Source: Chimonanthus salicifolius (taxonomy: Eukaryota; Streptophyta; Magnoliopsida; Laurales; Calycanthaceae). From it: a stretch of 64,000 nt of DNA. Below the pieces are notes generated by a model. That model worked only from the letters and a program-made list of their open reading frames with translations, was not told where the DNA came from and did no database searches. The DNA lies in the NCBI GenBank assembly GCA_013350335.1, contig CM023541.1:37936739-38000738 (forward strand). Direction: 5' to 3'. Of the stretch, positions 45,999 to 57,598 are shown one piece after another. The position numbers and the translations under genes are program-made. How positions within the stretch are numbered: position 1 is the stretch's first letter; each line of letters opens with the position of its first letter.

Positions 45999-46249
45999 AT
46001 AATAGATTTTTTAAGGACCATGTCGAATCGTCTAATGCAGGATACTTTGCGTGCCTGTGTGGATTTAACTTAATTTCTTCAGTTTAGTCTTGTTCTTGAG
46101 TTTGTTTTTTTCCTGGGTATAGTGAGATCATGAGTTTTTGTTTGTCTTTTTGCCTCTCGATTATGTATTTACATCTTTTATATCCCTTTTTACTTCTTTC
46201 TATATGGATAAGGTGTTGCACTCATTTGACTAATCTCAAATGTTGGATT

Positions 46250-46369
46250 CAGGGGTTTAAAATTCGGTATTAGCCGATATTTCTCTTTTTCCTCTTTTTT
46301 TTTTTAACAAAAAATAGCCAATATGATACAGCCGATATATCAGCATATCGGCCGATATTCGGATCCCTG
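46250..46369. mobile_element. hAT MITE, ATATCGGCCGATAT family, short copy
   Basis: 120 bp, starting CAGGGGTTTAAAATTCGG and ending CGATATTCGGATCCCTG. It is flanked by GTTGGATT (46242-46249) and GTTGGATC (46370-46377), 7 of 8 matching. The core CATATCGGCCGATATTCGG is shared with the other copies. Confidence 0.8.
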
Positions 46370-46379
46370 GTTGGATCAC

Positions 46380-47265
46380 ACCATCAAGGCTGCAACTTGA
46401 TTGTGCTGTGCTAGGTTTTGGGTTTGCTGGAGCATGAATCTGAATTATGATTAAAGGGTCCAAGCTTGAACCTGAGGCCAGGCCAATTTCAAATTGGTCA
46501 AACCTGAGCCTGTCTCGAATTATATTTGCAGGACCTAAGCCCATTTACAAGTCTGATATGTGTATTCGGTCCTATTCAGGCTGAGCCTTATTCAGGCATA
46601 AAGTGGAAGATTTTTGTAGTATTCTATTAAAATATAATAATTATATAAAATTTATATTTATACACCACATTAATTAAAAATATATTATATAAATTATTGC
46701 TCAAATTCAAGGTCTTGAACATAACTTGACCTGAACCCGAGTGAAATTGAATTCAAATTCTTTTGGGTTTTTTCACATTAATTGGTTAGAAAATAAAATT
46801 GTCTAGCAACCATAGAACCTCTCCATAAATAAATGATCAACCTCGTTAGACTCTATTGTCCTTGGCTTTTGAAAATAAGTTCATCCATGGATGCAAATGG
46901 GTTATCAGGGTCCATGCCGATTGTGTCGAGTTCCAGCCCACTTTTATAGACTTATCAAAAGCCATGCCCGGCCCAAGCCCAATCTGCCTCATGTTTCATA
47001 GATATTGGATATTTTATGTACTTACATCGTAAAATTTTGATACCCTTTATAAAAAATATTGGAAGTTCGAATCCACGACTTACTGTCCTGAGACGGGAGG
47101 CAACCACTTAAATTAGACGCATCATTTAAATCCTACAGAGCATGTTTTTTCAGGCCAAATTCTATGGTGTGCAGCTGTCCATAAATGGTTACCATTAGGA
47201 AAGTCATTTTTATGGTATACTGTTATGTGACAAATTTGTTCTACAATAGTTATCTATCTGATTAG
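46380..47265. other. Spacer with degenerate repeat-like text
   Basis: 46380-46600 and 46860-47000 have GGCCCAAGCCC/CCTGAGCCTG-type phrases that look like another worn MITE. At about 47068 a box B-like GTTCGAATCC occurs without a partner box A. No gene. Confidence 0.4.
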
Positions 47266-47271
47266 CACAAT

Positions 47272-47659
47272 TAGGACTGAAATCGGTTTAGGTTGAGTCG
47301 GGTTTTTTTAAATTCAATCCGGTCTGAGTTACTAATATAGGAACCCGACTCGACCCGAACTTTTGACTCGAACTTTTGACCCGGACTTCTTGACTCGACG
47401 TGACCCGAATTATAACCCGACACAACCCGAAACCCGACTCGACCCGCATTTTCAACCTACTTTAGCCTACTTTTTATCGGGTCAGGTTGGGTCAAATTAA
47501 CTTAAAAATTTCTCAACCCAACTCGACCCGAATTCAATGCGGGTTTCTGATTTCTCAACCTAATCCGACTCGCTGACCCGACTTTCATAACCTGACCTGC
47601 ATGATTTTCGGGTTGGGTCATGCGGGTTCAGGCTAAAATCCAACCCGAGTTTCACCCCT
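47272..47659. mobile_element. hAT-type MITE, GGGTCGGG family, copy 3
   Basis: It starts TAGGACTGAAATCGG and ends CCCGAGTTTCACCCCT, matching copies 1 and 2 throughout. The terminal A is lost and no 8-bp duplication is visible, so one flank has changed. Confidence 0.78.
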
Positions 47660-47664
47660 GTGTA

Positions 47665-48780
47665 CCAGAAAAATGTTCCTTTGTTTATGTTGCTATCAGA
47701 CACGTAAGGGAATATTAATATGGGGCTAAACATACATCACATTGATGTCAATTTAGACAGAAGACCTTTGCTTAGACAATTTAAGAATCTTTTAATAGAC
47801 TAAATGACTAATCCTGCCTACTTGTCCTCACTCGTATTACATAAATACAGTTTGTGGGTCATTTGAGGTGACACCAGAAGTCAAGTCACCTGTCCTCTTG
47901 CTGGTTGTGAGGACCATTGAGCCATCACCATTCCAGGTAAGTACATGTGTTAAAAACAAGAAAGACCACTGTAGGTGTCTGCCCTTCTGATAAAGAGTTT
48001 TTTATTTTTAATTGTTTAACATCTGTATTACATTTTTTTACATATTTAAAATAAAAATAGGACCGTCAACAATCTCTACTTCTTGTGAAGAAGGTTTTGG
48101 ATTCGATTGATGCTCAATCTCTTCAGATTACTTTCAATAAAATTATTTCTCGTCATTTAAACTCGGTATGTGTATGTAGGAAAATGTGCATATTGTGCGA
48201 AGGAAAAAGTCTTCGTAAAATTTTCTATATCTAAATGGTAGACTCTAATATTTGAAATGATCCATTAGAGAAATAGAGTGATGTTCGACGAATGGTTATT
48301 TGATAAATAGATATTGATTTTTGTTTTGCATTCTTGTCATTTAAAAGTCTCTAAATAGATTAAAAAAATAAAATGCCTTTTTTATCATAAAAAAAATTGA
48401 CTGTCCAAATAGTAGAAAGATTTTTATTATTAGAATAAAACATTAAAAAAGTTCTAATTTGTAGGTGGGTCATTTAGGGCGACAAAGGCAAAGATATTTA
48501 AGTGCATGTATGTATGAGAGAGAAATGAAGAATGACATGTTCTTCTTCTGTTGCATGAATGATTTTTGCATCTCATTTGGGTAGTGAAATTTGTACTAAA
48601 GAGGATGTACTCTTTTATTAAGTTTCTAATGCCAATGAAGACAGACACATTTTCTCCCTTAAATGTAAACAATTCACCACCAATTCACTACCGTTTCACC
48701 TAGACTTCAAATCCAACCAAATACAAAACTCTGACCCTCAACTTGGATTCTCATAACTGACCCATCTCTTCAGCCCCTTC
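47665..48780. other. Upstream spacer of the four-exon gene, nothing recognised
   Basis: AT-rich. No gene or repeat that I can support. The last part should hold the promoter of the 48852 gene. Confidence 0.45.
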
Positions 48781-48788
48781 TATTTATA
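48781..48788 (+). promoter_or_regulatory. Putative TATA box of the 48852 gene
   Basis: TATTTATA about 70 bp upstream of ATG 48852, followed by a (CT)n tract (about 48820-48838) that would lie in the leader. Inferred from position and sequence only. Confidence 0.45.
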
Positions 48789-48851
48789 CTCACTCTCCTT
48801 TTCTATTCAATATTCTGTCCTCTCTCTCTCTCTCTCTGTTTTCATACTTCG

Positions 48852-50537
48852 ATGGACTTGAACTTGGACGTGTACAGTGAAGCTAATGAGGACAGCTTCT
48901 TTGCTGATATCAAAAAGAGAATTCTTTTGTTGACAGCAGATGAAGATGATGGATCAGATGGATTGGAGAGAAAATGTCAAGCCCCATCAACCATCAACGT
49001 TTCTCGAGTAAGCCCACTTCTTCTTCATCTTCTTCCTTTGAAGGGTCTCTTTCAGGTTTGGATAAGGGCACGAAAAATTTCGTCCTAAAAGTGATGGGAT
49101 TCACTTTCAAGCGATTCTCCATCAAGTAATATATGAGAAAAGTCTCAAATGTGGAATCCAATTTTCCCATCAAAAGCAGATTTTTAGATGGATCAAAGTA
49201 GGTAATTAACCTTTATTTAAGACCGAAGCACTTACTAATTTTTGGACCATGAGCAAACTTTTCTATCGACACTCATTGGATAACATTATAGCGAGTGATG
49301 CTTTTGTGTTGAGAGCCCGCATCGATAATTACCTTTGTTTGCCTGCTTTTGCAATTCAATCGGCAGCTTCATCTTCTCTGTATGGATTGATAGAATGGAT
49401 GAATTTGAAGTGAAATGGGATTAAATGAGTATGTTTCTGTTGGGTCATTTTCAGCCCTAATTAGAAATTATGAACTATTTCTACTCTGGTGATTTTTACA
49501 AAAGCTGTGAAGTGAATGCCTATTTTAGGTGGAACTTCTTGTAAATCTGCTTTCCTTTTTCCATCATCATCTACCGCTAACTTTTGACCTTTGTCTCCCA
49601 AAATTGAAAAAATATAATTTTCAGGAATCGTTTCCAATGGATTGCTGGAATCATGTCAACATGGAGAGCTCATTCTGGAATGGGAATGCACTTGGAATTC
49701 CACCACTCCTTACACATGACCCTAAGATGCTCAATGTAAGCTCATGCTTTCTCTCTCTCATTTCTAACCATTCTGCAGAATGCAGTAATGGTTGAATTCT
49801 CACTCTCATGGTTTTGAAATTGAGCCGGGAACAACCTGGAGTGATTGTCCTGATAATCAAGAACCGTTTCAAGAAGTAGAAGTCTTGTATTCAATTCAAA
49901 CTCAACTTCAAAGGGTCACTTTATGTAGATTTAAATATTAGTCGAATGAGATGCGTGAACACCTTCGATAAAAAACTGAGCCGGAAACCCGTCTTGCGGT
50001 CATGGCTGAATTTAATGGTTTCTGCTAGAAAGCTAAAATTTACAAGAAGCCCTGTTTTAGAACTTTGTGATTTATCTTTTTATTTTACATTAAAAGGCAA
50101 AAAGTCCTACACTGACTATTTACTATCTTTTGCCCAATTTTCTCCTATTAAAAAAAGAGCTTTCAAAATAAAATTAAGCAAAATATATAATTAAAATTAA
50201 ATAATACATTTATTTGTTAATACATGATTGGAGTCCGAATTCTGAAAGCATCAAGTGTCACCAACATTTAAAAATCTTTAATTGCAGATCTGGTCATGGG
50301 AATTGTCAAGGGAGGAGTGCAAGGGAACTGGAGTTTTCATCCCTAGTCTCCCAAAACCCAGAAGAAAATCTAAGGCTGGTAAGTATATTTCCATCTATTT
50401 CTCTAATTATTTGAGTATTTATTTGTCTTCTCTAATTATTCATGTAATTTTTATTTTACCTTTTTACTGCAGGAAGGACTGGATTTACCAAGAAATGCAA
50501 GCCTGTGAAGGGGGTTTCAAGTGGAAATAATGCATGA
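48852..50537 (+). CDS. Small plant protein of unknown function, four exons
   Basis: Exons 48852-49007, 49625-49735, 50288-50378 and 50473-50537 have clean GTAAG donors and CAG acceptors. They keep one frame (423 nt, 140 residues), which is strong evidence of a real gene although no single long frame exists. The N-terminus is MDLNLDVYSEANEDSFFADI, then an acidic DEDDGSDG stretch. Exon 2 has MDCWNHVNMESSFWNGNALG. Exon 3 has IWSWELSREECKGTGVFIP followed by the basic PKPRRKSK, which could be a nuclear signal. Exon 4 is a short basic tail. I see no signal peptide, membrane segment or known domain. I do not recognise the family; GTGVFIP with a following basic run recurs, from memory, in uncharacterised plant proteins. 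Confidence 0.82.
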
Positions 50538-50950
50538 TATGAAACATTGTTTATAATATAGGAGAATTATTAGCTGAGTTAAAATTTTCCTGTGTAAAAT
50601 TTGGTTTTAGTAGAAGTGGAGGAAGGTCCATAGTTTGAGATAGAATAATAGATGCAGGAAGATGAATGGGAAAGGATTTTATAAATTTTACAATTTTACA
50701 GATATATTGTATTTATTTTAATAAAACTCAATGTAAATTTGCATGTTTTGTAGATAAATATATAAATTGATTGGATTTGTCATAGCCTTATAATGACATA
50801 AATGTTGAAGAAAGAGATACTAAGATTTTGTTGATGATAATGTGTAATTTGAAACAAGACGTAATGATTTGTATGTTTATACTGGTGTAGTAAGAGTGAA
50901 GTGCTTGATTTTAATGGTCAAAATTGATATTAGGTTGACCTATTAACTCA
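50538..50950. other. 3' flank of the four-exon gene
   Basis: Presumed 3' UTR and spacer. Nothing else seen. Confidence 0.45.
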
Positions 50951-50958
50951 CTTGAACC

Positions 50959-51338
50959 TAGGTCGGCAACTTGGGTCAGGTTTTAGTCTAACCTGCATGA
51001 TCCGACCTAAGAAATCATGCGGGTCAGGTCAATAATTTTGAGTCAGCGGGTCGGGTCGGTTTGAAAAGATAAAAATCTGCATGAAATTCGGGTCGAGTCG
51101 GATTGAGGATTTTACAAGATAAACCGTCCCGACTCAACCTAACCCGACCCGGCTAAAATGGGTTCAGAATGAGGGTTAGGTCAAAATTCAAGTTGATTAG
51201 GGTCAGAATTCGGGTCAGGTCGGGTTATGAAGTTTGGGTTAAGAATTCGGGTTGAATCGGGTCGGGTTTCATATATATCAACTCGGGTCGAGTTGGATTT
51301 TAAGGAACCCGACCCACCTGACCCGAGTTGCAACCCTA
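50959..51338. mobile_element. hAT-type MITE, GGGTCGGG-rich, related family, copy 4
   Basis: 380 bp starting TAGGTCGGCAACTTGGGTC and ending CCCGAGTTGCAACCCTA, which are terminal inverted repeats of about 20 bp. Flanks CTTGAACC (50951-50958) and CTTAAACC (51339-51346) match at 7 of 8. The interior is full of GGGTCGGG like copies 1-3, but the TIR differs (GTTGCAACTCGGG), so it is a sister family or an inverted relative. Confidence 0.78.
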
Positions 51339-51346
51339 CTTAAACC

Positions 51347-52610
51347 AAATGAGAATTGAATTAAAATTGAAAAATAAAATAGATGAGAGTTTTTCACGTA
51401 TATCATGATTTATTATATATTTCAGTATTTTCATAGACGAGAGTTGATTTTATTCTAGATGAAAAGAAATATCTCGGTGATAAATACGCACAATCAAAAC
51501 ATAGGCCAAGTGTGGTTTGGTAACTTTGAACTCTAATGTTATAATTTTCAATCTTTAAAAAATTAAATATTCCAATGAATATATTTGAATTAAAAGAAAA
51601 TATGTAGAAAAATAGTCCAAATTCGATTTTCTATTTCTTCTAAATTCAAAATCTATATTATTAGAATCTACTAATTGTCAGAGACATTCTTAACATTGCT
51701 TGATTGACTTTTATGAAATACTGATTTCGACCAATATTTAAATCTCAATTTAAAAATTAAACTCAAAAATTAAAAAATATCCAAAATTTCCGTGGATTGG
51801 CCAAGTGCACTAAAAAGGTGGAGGGTTGCAAGATGAGTCCCCTCATTAGGACTCTTAGAAATTATGCAGTGTGTCACAGCAGCAGAGACAAATGCATAGG
51901 AACAAATGTTATGAACACTCAAGAGTCAAGGCCAATTTCTTGCCCATATTCATTTCCCTTCAAAAGCCAAATAAATGAAAAGAAAATGCTAAAAATGGCA
52001 ATTAATAATTCAATATGCCCCCGGTGAGAGGGCCATGCTGTCCTAAAATTTATGAAAAAAAAATAGTTAGGATGGTAAGAAAATTCACAACTGATGCAGA
52101 CATCAAAGTCGACGGATCTGATAAATTCGATCGAGACCCAATTAAGAATTGATTGATCAAAATTGAGGAATTGACCGTTCAAATCTGCGATCGGACCGAC
52201 TGTGGAAAGAGAGAGTCCCACTTTGAGATGCCATATCAGCTGCCACTCCATTGCGGGTCCTACTTCAATCTCAGGCAGTGCCACGTCATCAGCCTTGTCA
52301 CCCTCGTGTGGACCCCAAATGGTCTTTGCTCATCTATCCCAACATACAAAGCCCTACATCATAAGATAAGAAGAAGAAAAGCAGGGAAAGATAAAGACTG
52401 ATGAGAAGAAATAAGGACGATGCTTATCCCTATGAAATAATGGGATAGTTGAAGATGAATAAGGTAAGATCTGATTTAAATTATATAAGAAAGAAAGGAC
52501 TCTCACCCCCCACTCACCCAATGCAATCTACAGTAAAATCATGGAGGAGATGAGGATAAAGTCAAACAGATGACATCGCTGAAGATAAAAGAAGACAATG
52601 CTGGATTGAA
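51347..52610. other. Intergenic, nothing recognised
   Basis: AT-rich with a more GC-balanced stretch near 52150-52330. No supported gene. The open frames at 51797-52401 do not resemble known proteins. Confidence 0.45.
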
Positions 52611-52616
52611 GAAAGA

Positions 52617-52762
52617 CCTATTTTCTCCGGCGGTGTACTCCTTTAAAAAAAAAATTCAAATTTGTCAATATTTTTTGAAAAAAAGGAAAAGAAAAGAGAA
52701 GAGAGAAGTAGGAGCAAATTTGAAAATTTCTTTTAAAAGAGTACACCATAGGAGAAAATAGG
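52617..52762. mobile_element. Hairpin MITE, 146 bp
   Basis: The left arm CCTATTTTCTCCGGCGGTGT continues to CAAATTTG. The right arm is its inverse, CAAATTTG to GGAGAAAATAGG, with GAGTACACC opposing GGTGTACTC. The loop is purine-rich. No clear target duplication. Noncoding. Confidence 0.65.
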
Positions 52763-53073
52763 GGTACAAAAATCATTATCCTTTTTCATTTAGTAGACAA
52801 CTATAAATTAGTGAGTTCGCCCATAGATTGTATTCAGATTTTGATTATTAAAAAAACTTCGCAAAGCTTGAAGCCTTTGTTTATCTCTCATGTTGGTGGG
52901 TTTTCCTTTTGAATTTAATTTCATATCCGGAGTCCTAATTGCATTTTGAATTGAAATCTCATTTCGTGCATTTCTCCCTTTCTCTAATTGAAAATTTGAA
53001 TTCAACAATTCAAATTAGTTCAATAGAAGGTTCTTTGAGATTTAATCTGAATTTGAGCTGGATTAGTGTTGAC

Positions 53074-54658
53074 CAATGTAACAAATACCGCCGGTATTTT
53101 CATTTATACCGCGATAATACCGGAAAAATACCGTTCTCGCGTAAAAAACGCGTTTTTACCGCCGATGCCGTTATTATCGGGAATTTAACGGTAAAAACGC
53201 GTTAATAACGCGAGAAACGTTAAAAACGCGTTAAAAACGCGTTAAAAACGTTGAGTTAAATCAAATGGAAGCCTCGACTCACCCGGCCGCACGCCCGCAC
53301 CATTCCGCGCGTGAGACACAAGTTAAAAATTTTAAAATCCCGAATCCCTCTGTTTTAGGGTTTCACGGTGAAACTTTCACTCCGATTCTGAAATCTGAAA
53401 ATCCCCAATCTACTTCCGTGCTTCCTCTTCTTCTTCCGAGTTCCGATTCGGAAAATCCCGAATCCTCTGCTCCGTTGATACGAGGGAATCAGAGAAAGGA
53501 AAAATAAATGAAGACGGACGAGTGTGAGAACTGAGAAGAATAAACTGTTTTGTAAGCTCTCACTGAGAACGAAACAACCTTATCTCGTCGTCGCCGTCAT
53601 TGTAGCCGCCGGTTAAAAGGTGGTAACCACTTTATCCGTTCGTAGAATTCGATATCCTCTCCTTCCCTACGGTGGTCGTCGGTGTAGGTTTAAAGGGAAG
53701 ACGGCAAACTGAGATTTCAATCTGGTATTGTCTTTTTCTTCTTACTCTTCTTCTTATTCATTTTCCTCTTTCTTGTCACAAATTTTCAGCTGAAAACTTC
53801 GACTAAAATTCCAGAAGTTTTTTGCTGAAAATTTCACAAATTTTCAGCTGAATTTTTCATAGAAATTTCAGAAAATTTCACCTGAAATTGTCAACTGAAA
53901 TTTCTAAAATTTCAACTGAATTTTTTAGAAAAAAAATTGGCTGAAATATTTAGCTAAAATTTTGTAAGAAATTTCAGAAAATTTTGATTGAAATTTTCAC
54001 CATTATGGTTGGAATTTTCAGAAGTTTTTGCATATGTTTTAGCTAAAATTTTGGTTTGATTATCAAGCAATGAAATTTTCGAAAGTTAGGCTGACAATTT
54101 TGAGCGAAATTATTAAAACTTTGACTGTAAATTTGGCTGAAATTTCAAAAAGTTATGTTGAAATTAAAAAATGTTCAGCAGAAGTTTTAGAAATTTTGCA
54201 GTTGACTTTCGAAAAATCTTGGACATTTATGAGTCTCCAAGTAAATCTGTTACAGTTGTGAGCTACATTGTGCCTTGTTTTATAACAAATTAAATGTGAT
54301 ACACATGTATGTATATACAAACACACATGCATGTTTGGATTTTTTGAAAGCACCCATGCCATTTTAGCACATTAATAAACACCCCTGCCTATTGGGTGAT
54401 TATATTATGCTCATACCTTTTGATCAATGGGAATCGAGTAAATTGTCTATGTTATTGTAGTTTTATATGCTTTTTTTTTTACTCAAGAAGTGTAAGATGA
54501 GAATTAATTAATTATTATATTTATTTTTATTATTTATTAAATATTTATATTTTCCGCGAGATTTTCCCGTTAAATTCCCGTTAAAAACCCGAGAAATTGA
54601 AAATATCCCGTTATTAACAGTTGCCGTTATTATCCCGAGAACGGTATTTGTTACTATG
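53074..54658. mobile_element. Non-autonomous hAT transposon, 1585 bp
   Basis: It is flanked by a perfect 8-bp duplication GTGTTGAC (53066-53073 and 54659-54666). Terminal inverted repeats are CAATGTAACAAATACCG and CATAGTAACAAATACCG. Both subterminal regions carry many short repeats (AACGCGTTAAAAACGCG left, CCCGTTAAAAACCCG right), typical transposase-binding clusters. The interior has a GC-rich segment (about 53265-53720) unlike its AT-rich surroundings, including an 80-codon frame and a TAGGGTTTCACGG leader-like stretch. Then come repeated TTTTCAGCTGAAA-like phrases (53790-54000). No transposase is recognisable. The GC-rich part may be captured host sequence. Confidence 0.85.
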
Positions 54659-55059
54659 GTGTTGACAGGTATTTTATTGTATTAAATTTATTCAATTAAG
54701 TGTGTTAAAATTCTTGCATTTGAACTCCCAATTCTTCATTCAAATTAATTTTCAAGAATACCTAATTTCTTTGTTGAAGTTAATTCAGTCAACCGTTTCA
54801 TCGAAATTAGCCCCATTTTCTTTTTTCTTGAGAGGATTGAGAGATTTGAGAGTGGTCCTTCGAGTTTCTAACATTGAAATTCATTATTCGGTTTAAAATC
54901 ATGAATCTAAACTCTATCAATTTGAAGACCCCAAAAAAGGTTTTCATCAACAACATTTCGTGAGGTCTACATGCTTCACCTTGTTTTAGACTAGTCGGTA
55001 AAATTTAATCTTAAAAAATATTCTAATTGACACACAAATATAAATTGATAATTGATCAA

Positions 55060-55140
55060 AGTTGGAGACGTCAGGTGACTTCATGAATTCGTGAGATTAG
55101 CCTCACCCCAAATGGGGTGAGGATAAAAAAATAGTTAGGA
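55060..55140 (+). repeat. SINE 3'-end fragment, same family as 5337-6413
   Basis: GTGAGATTAGCCTCACCCC, then GGGGTGAGGATAAAAAAA, parallels the SINE tail GTGGGATTAGTCTCACCTCC, then GGGTGAGGATATCC. It includes a perfect CCTCACCCCA/TGGGGTGAGG hairpin. The tRNA-like head is missing, so it is a 5'-truncated or worn copy. Confidence 0.55.
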
Positions 55141-57482
55141 AACTGGATATCACCCGTGGAGGTTTTACGCTGAGTTTCCCTCAGTTTTCCACACGTAAAT
55201 TAAAAAAAAAAAAGTTGAGAAAGAAGCTCTTAGTTTAATTTTTTTTTTAAATTTAGGTAAGTCATATGAATTGATCAATTTTATAGAATTTTAAGATGAA
55301 TGAGTCCAACAATTTTTATTGAGTTTGTTTAAGTTGGGTTAAAATTTGCTCAAATTGATTTACACAATAGGATTTAAGTTGATTAAGATTTAGAGTTTTA
55401 GAACTATGTGTTTGAATCACATAAACATAATATTTTTCTTTTTTTAAAACACCACACTCTATTCACATGATATATGATAAATGATTCAATAAGATCCAAT
55501 TTATATCAGAATTGATGTTTTCTAAATGTGTACATACGAGTCAACCTTATATTATAATTAATGATGGCCCTAATGTCTTTGACAGCAATATATGTCAAAA
55601 GTAAAATGACTCTAGAATACATTATTTGTATTTTACTCTGTATATTATTTTAATAAAATGCAAAGAAATGAAGGTAAAATACAAAATATGCTCAATGTAA
55701 AGAGAAAAATGTAAAATATAAAACAATGTGTGGAGAAGATGCAAAATGCTCTACTTTTTTATGATATCTTGGATATGTTCAAGTCTCTTTATTCACGTAC
55801 ACTTGATAATTTTATAGACAATGACTCATTTAAATAGGGTGAGAATTAAACTCAAGATACTTACTTCTTAAAATGAATTTTTTCACTTAGTGAAGCTGGT
55901 TCTAGACTCATACTACTTTGTACTTTGTACTTTGTAAAAATAATATATAAAATAAGATACAAATAATGTTATGGCATGATTTGATTGACCTGTACTTACA
56001 CGCATATAATTGACTTTAACATGAGATGTTTTCAAATTTGCGAATCAATATCTATAGAATCCGACTCGATTTAAGCTATTGATCCAAAATTCTCAATCTG
56101 ACCTGATCCGAATATTAATCCTACTCAACTCGAATTCTGACTCTATCCACATTCTAAATTCATTTTAGCCAGATTGAGTTAATTCAGGTTAACTTGAAAA
56201 TTTTTCAACACGATCCGACCTAAATTCGATATAGATTTTTATCTTTTCAACTTGATCCGACCCACAGACCAGACTCGAGTTTCACCTCCTATTCTACTAA
56301 GTCAGTAGTACTAACTACTTAAATGGTTCTTTTAAAGGTGTACTGAAATATATTGGAGACAACATAGATATAGGTAATGGATGAATTTTACTCCCGACTT
56401 GCCATCTAGGCATTGTGATTTTGATTCTTAAAATTCTCGTTGATAAAATAATTTGTATCAAAGTTAAAACTTCAAAATAAAATAATTTGATAAAGATACC
56501 TTTGATATGAATTTGTATACATAAACTTGATCGTGTAGATTGTAGAACTAAATATCTATCTAAAAAACAGTTTCAATATTAATAAATACAGTAAATGAAG
56601 TGTAGACAAAGTTTTTATCATCAAAATGAAGGTTTAAAGTAGAGTAGGTTGCTCTTAGTTTTAACAAACCAAATTCAACTCATAGAAAAAGATATTGAGT
56701 CTGACCCGATTGACCTGAATTGTTGGTCCGAATTGCTCAACATGACGTGACCAAAGAGAAAAATCAATAGCAATTTTTTTTATTTTCTAAAACTTGGATC
56801 GAGTTATATTGATTTTAAATTTATGAGCTCAACCCCACTCAACTCTATCCAGGATTTTTTCCCAACCCAACCCGACTCTAAATTACATATATAACCTAAC
56901 CCATTGATTTCTCTAATTGAATCATATGGGTCAAGTCATATAGATCAAGTTAAAATTCAACCCAAGTTTTAGTACTAATCGAGCTGTAACATTTGGGATG
57001 TTTTCCCCTTATTTAAATGATACTTTCAATTATAAAAAAAAAAAAAGTGAAACCCATGTAAGTTCATAAAACTAAGGTCAATTCCTTCATTAAATGGAAT
57101 TTATTGAGGAATATAGAACTTTGGTCAATACCGTTGACCACTGGACTATGGTCCACAAAGTTATGTTAAAAAGCAGAAGTCAATTGTTGATTCTCTTTAT
57201 GAACCCCTGTAGAGTAGGACCACTACTACACCTGTCTACTCTAATTTTGACTACTTCCAATAGGACAAAATGGGTATCATTTCTAGGCTCTACCACCACC
57301 CTGTCTCGTGTTCGCACTTCCACCACTATTAATATTAATTTAGCTGTTCATGCCATTCATTAAAGACCTATGTTTTTTAATGATTATCATATTTTAATAA
57401 AAAGAGGGATGCTGATCCTCTCAGCCGTATTTTGTATAACGAGATATATATTTTAGAGTATTGCACATTTTACCTTTCATTA

Positions 57483-57598
57483 TTGTACAAAAACATGTAA
57501 AAAAAAATCATTAATCTGATTTGACTGATTCGATTTGTTATTGTACAAAAACATGTAAAAAAAAATCATTAATCTGATTTGACTGATTCGATTTGTTG
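57483..57598. repeat. Tandem duplication of a 58-bp unit, near-identical
   Basis: TTGTACAAAAACATGTAAAA begins both copies (57483 and 57541) and ATTTGACTGATTCGATTTGT is shared at their ends. They are identical except possibly at the last base. The unit contains no gene. Near-identity suggests a very recent duplication. Confidence 0.9.

Noticed and set aside
47040..47110. Box B-like GTTCGAATCC as a SINE or tRNA
   Set aside because: No box A at the right distance and no A-tail; a single short motif is not enough.
53080..53260. Short regular repeats (ACGCG/CGTTAAAAACGCG) as a CRISPR-like array
   Set aside because: There are no unique spacers of constant size; they are subterminal motifs of a hAT element in a plant genome.
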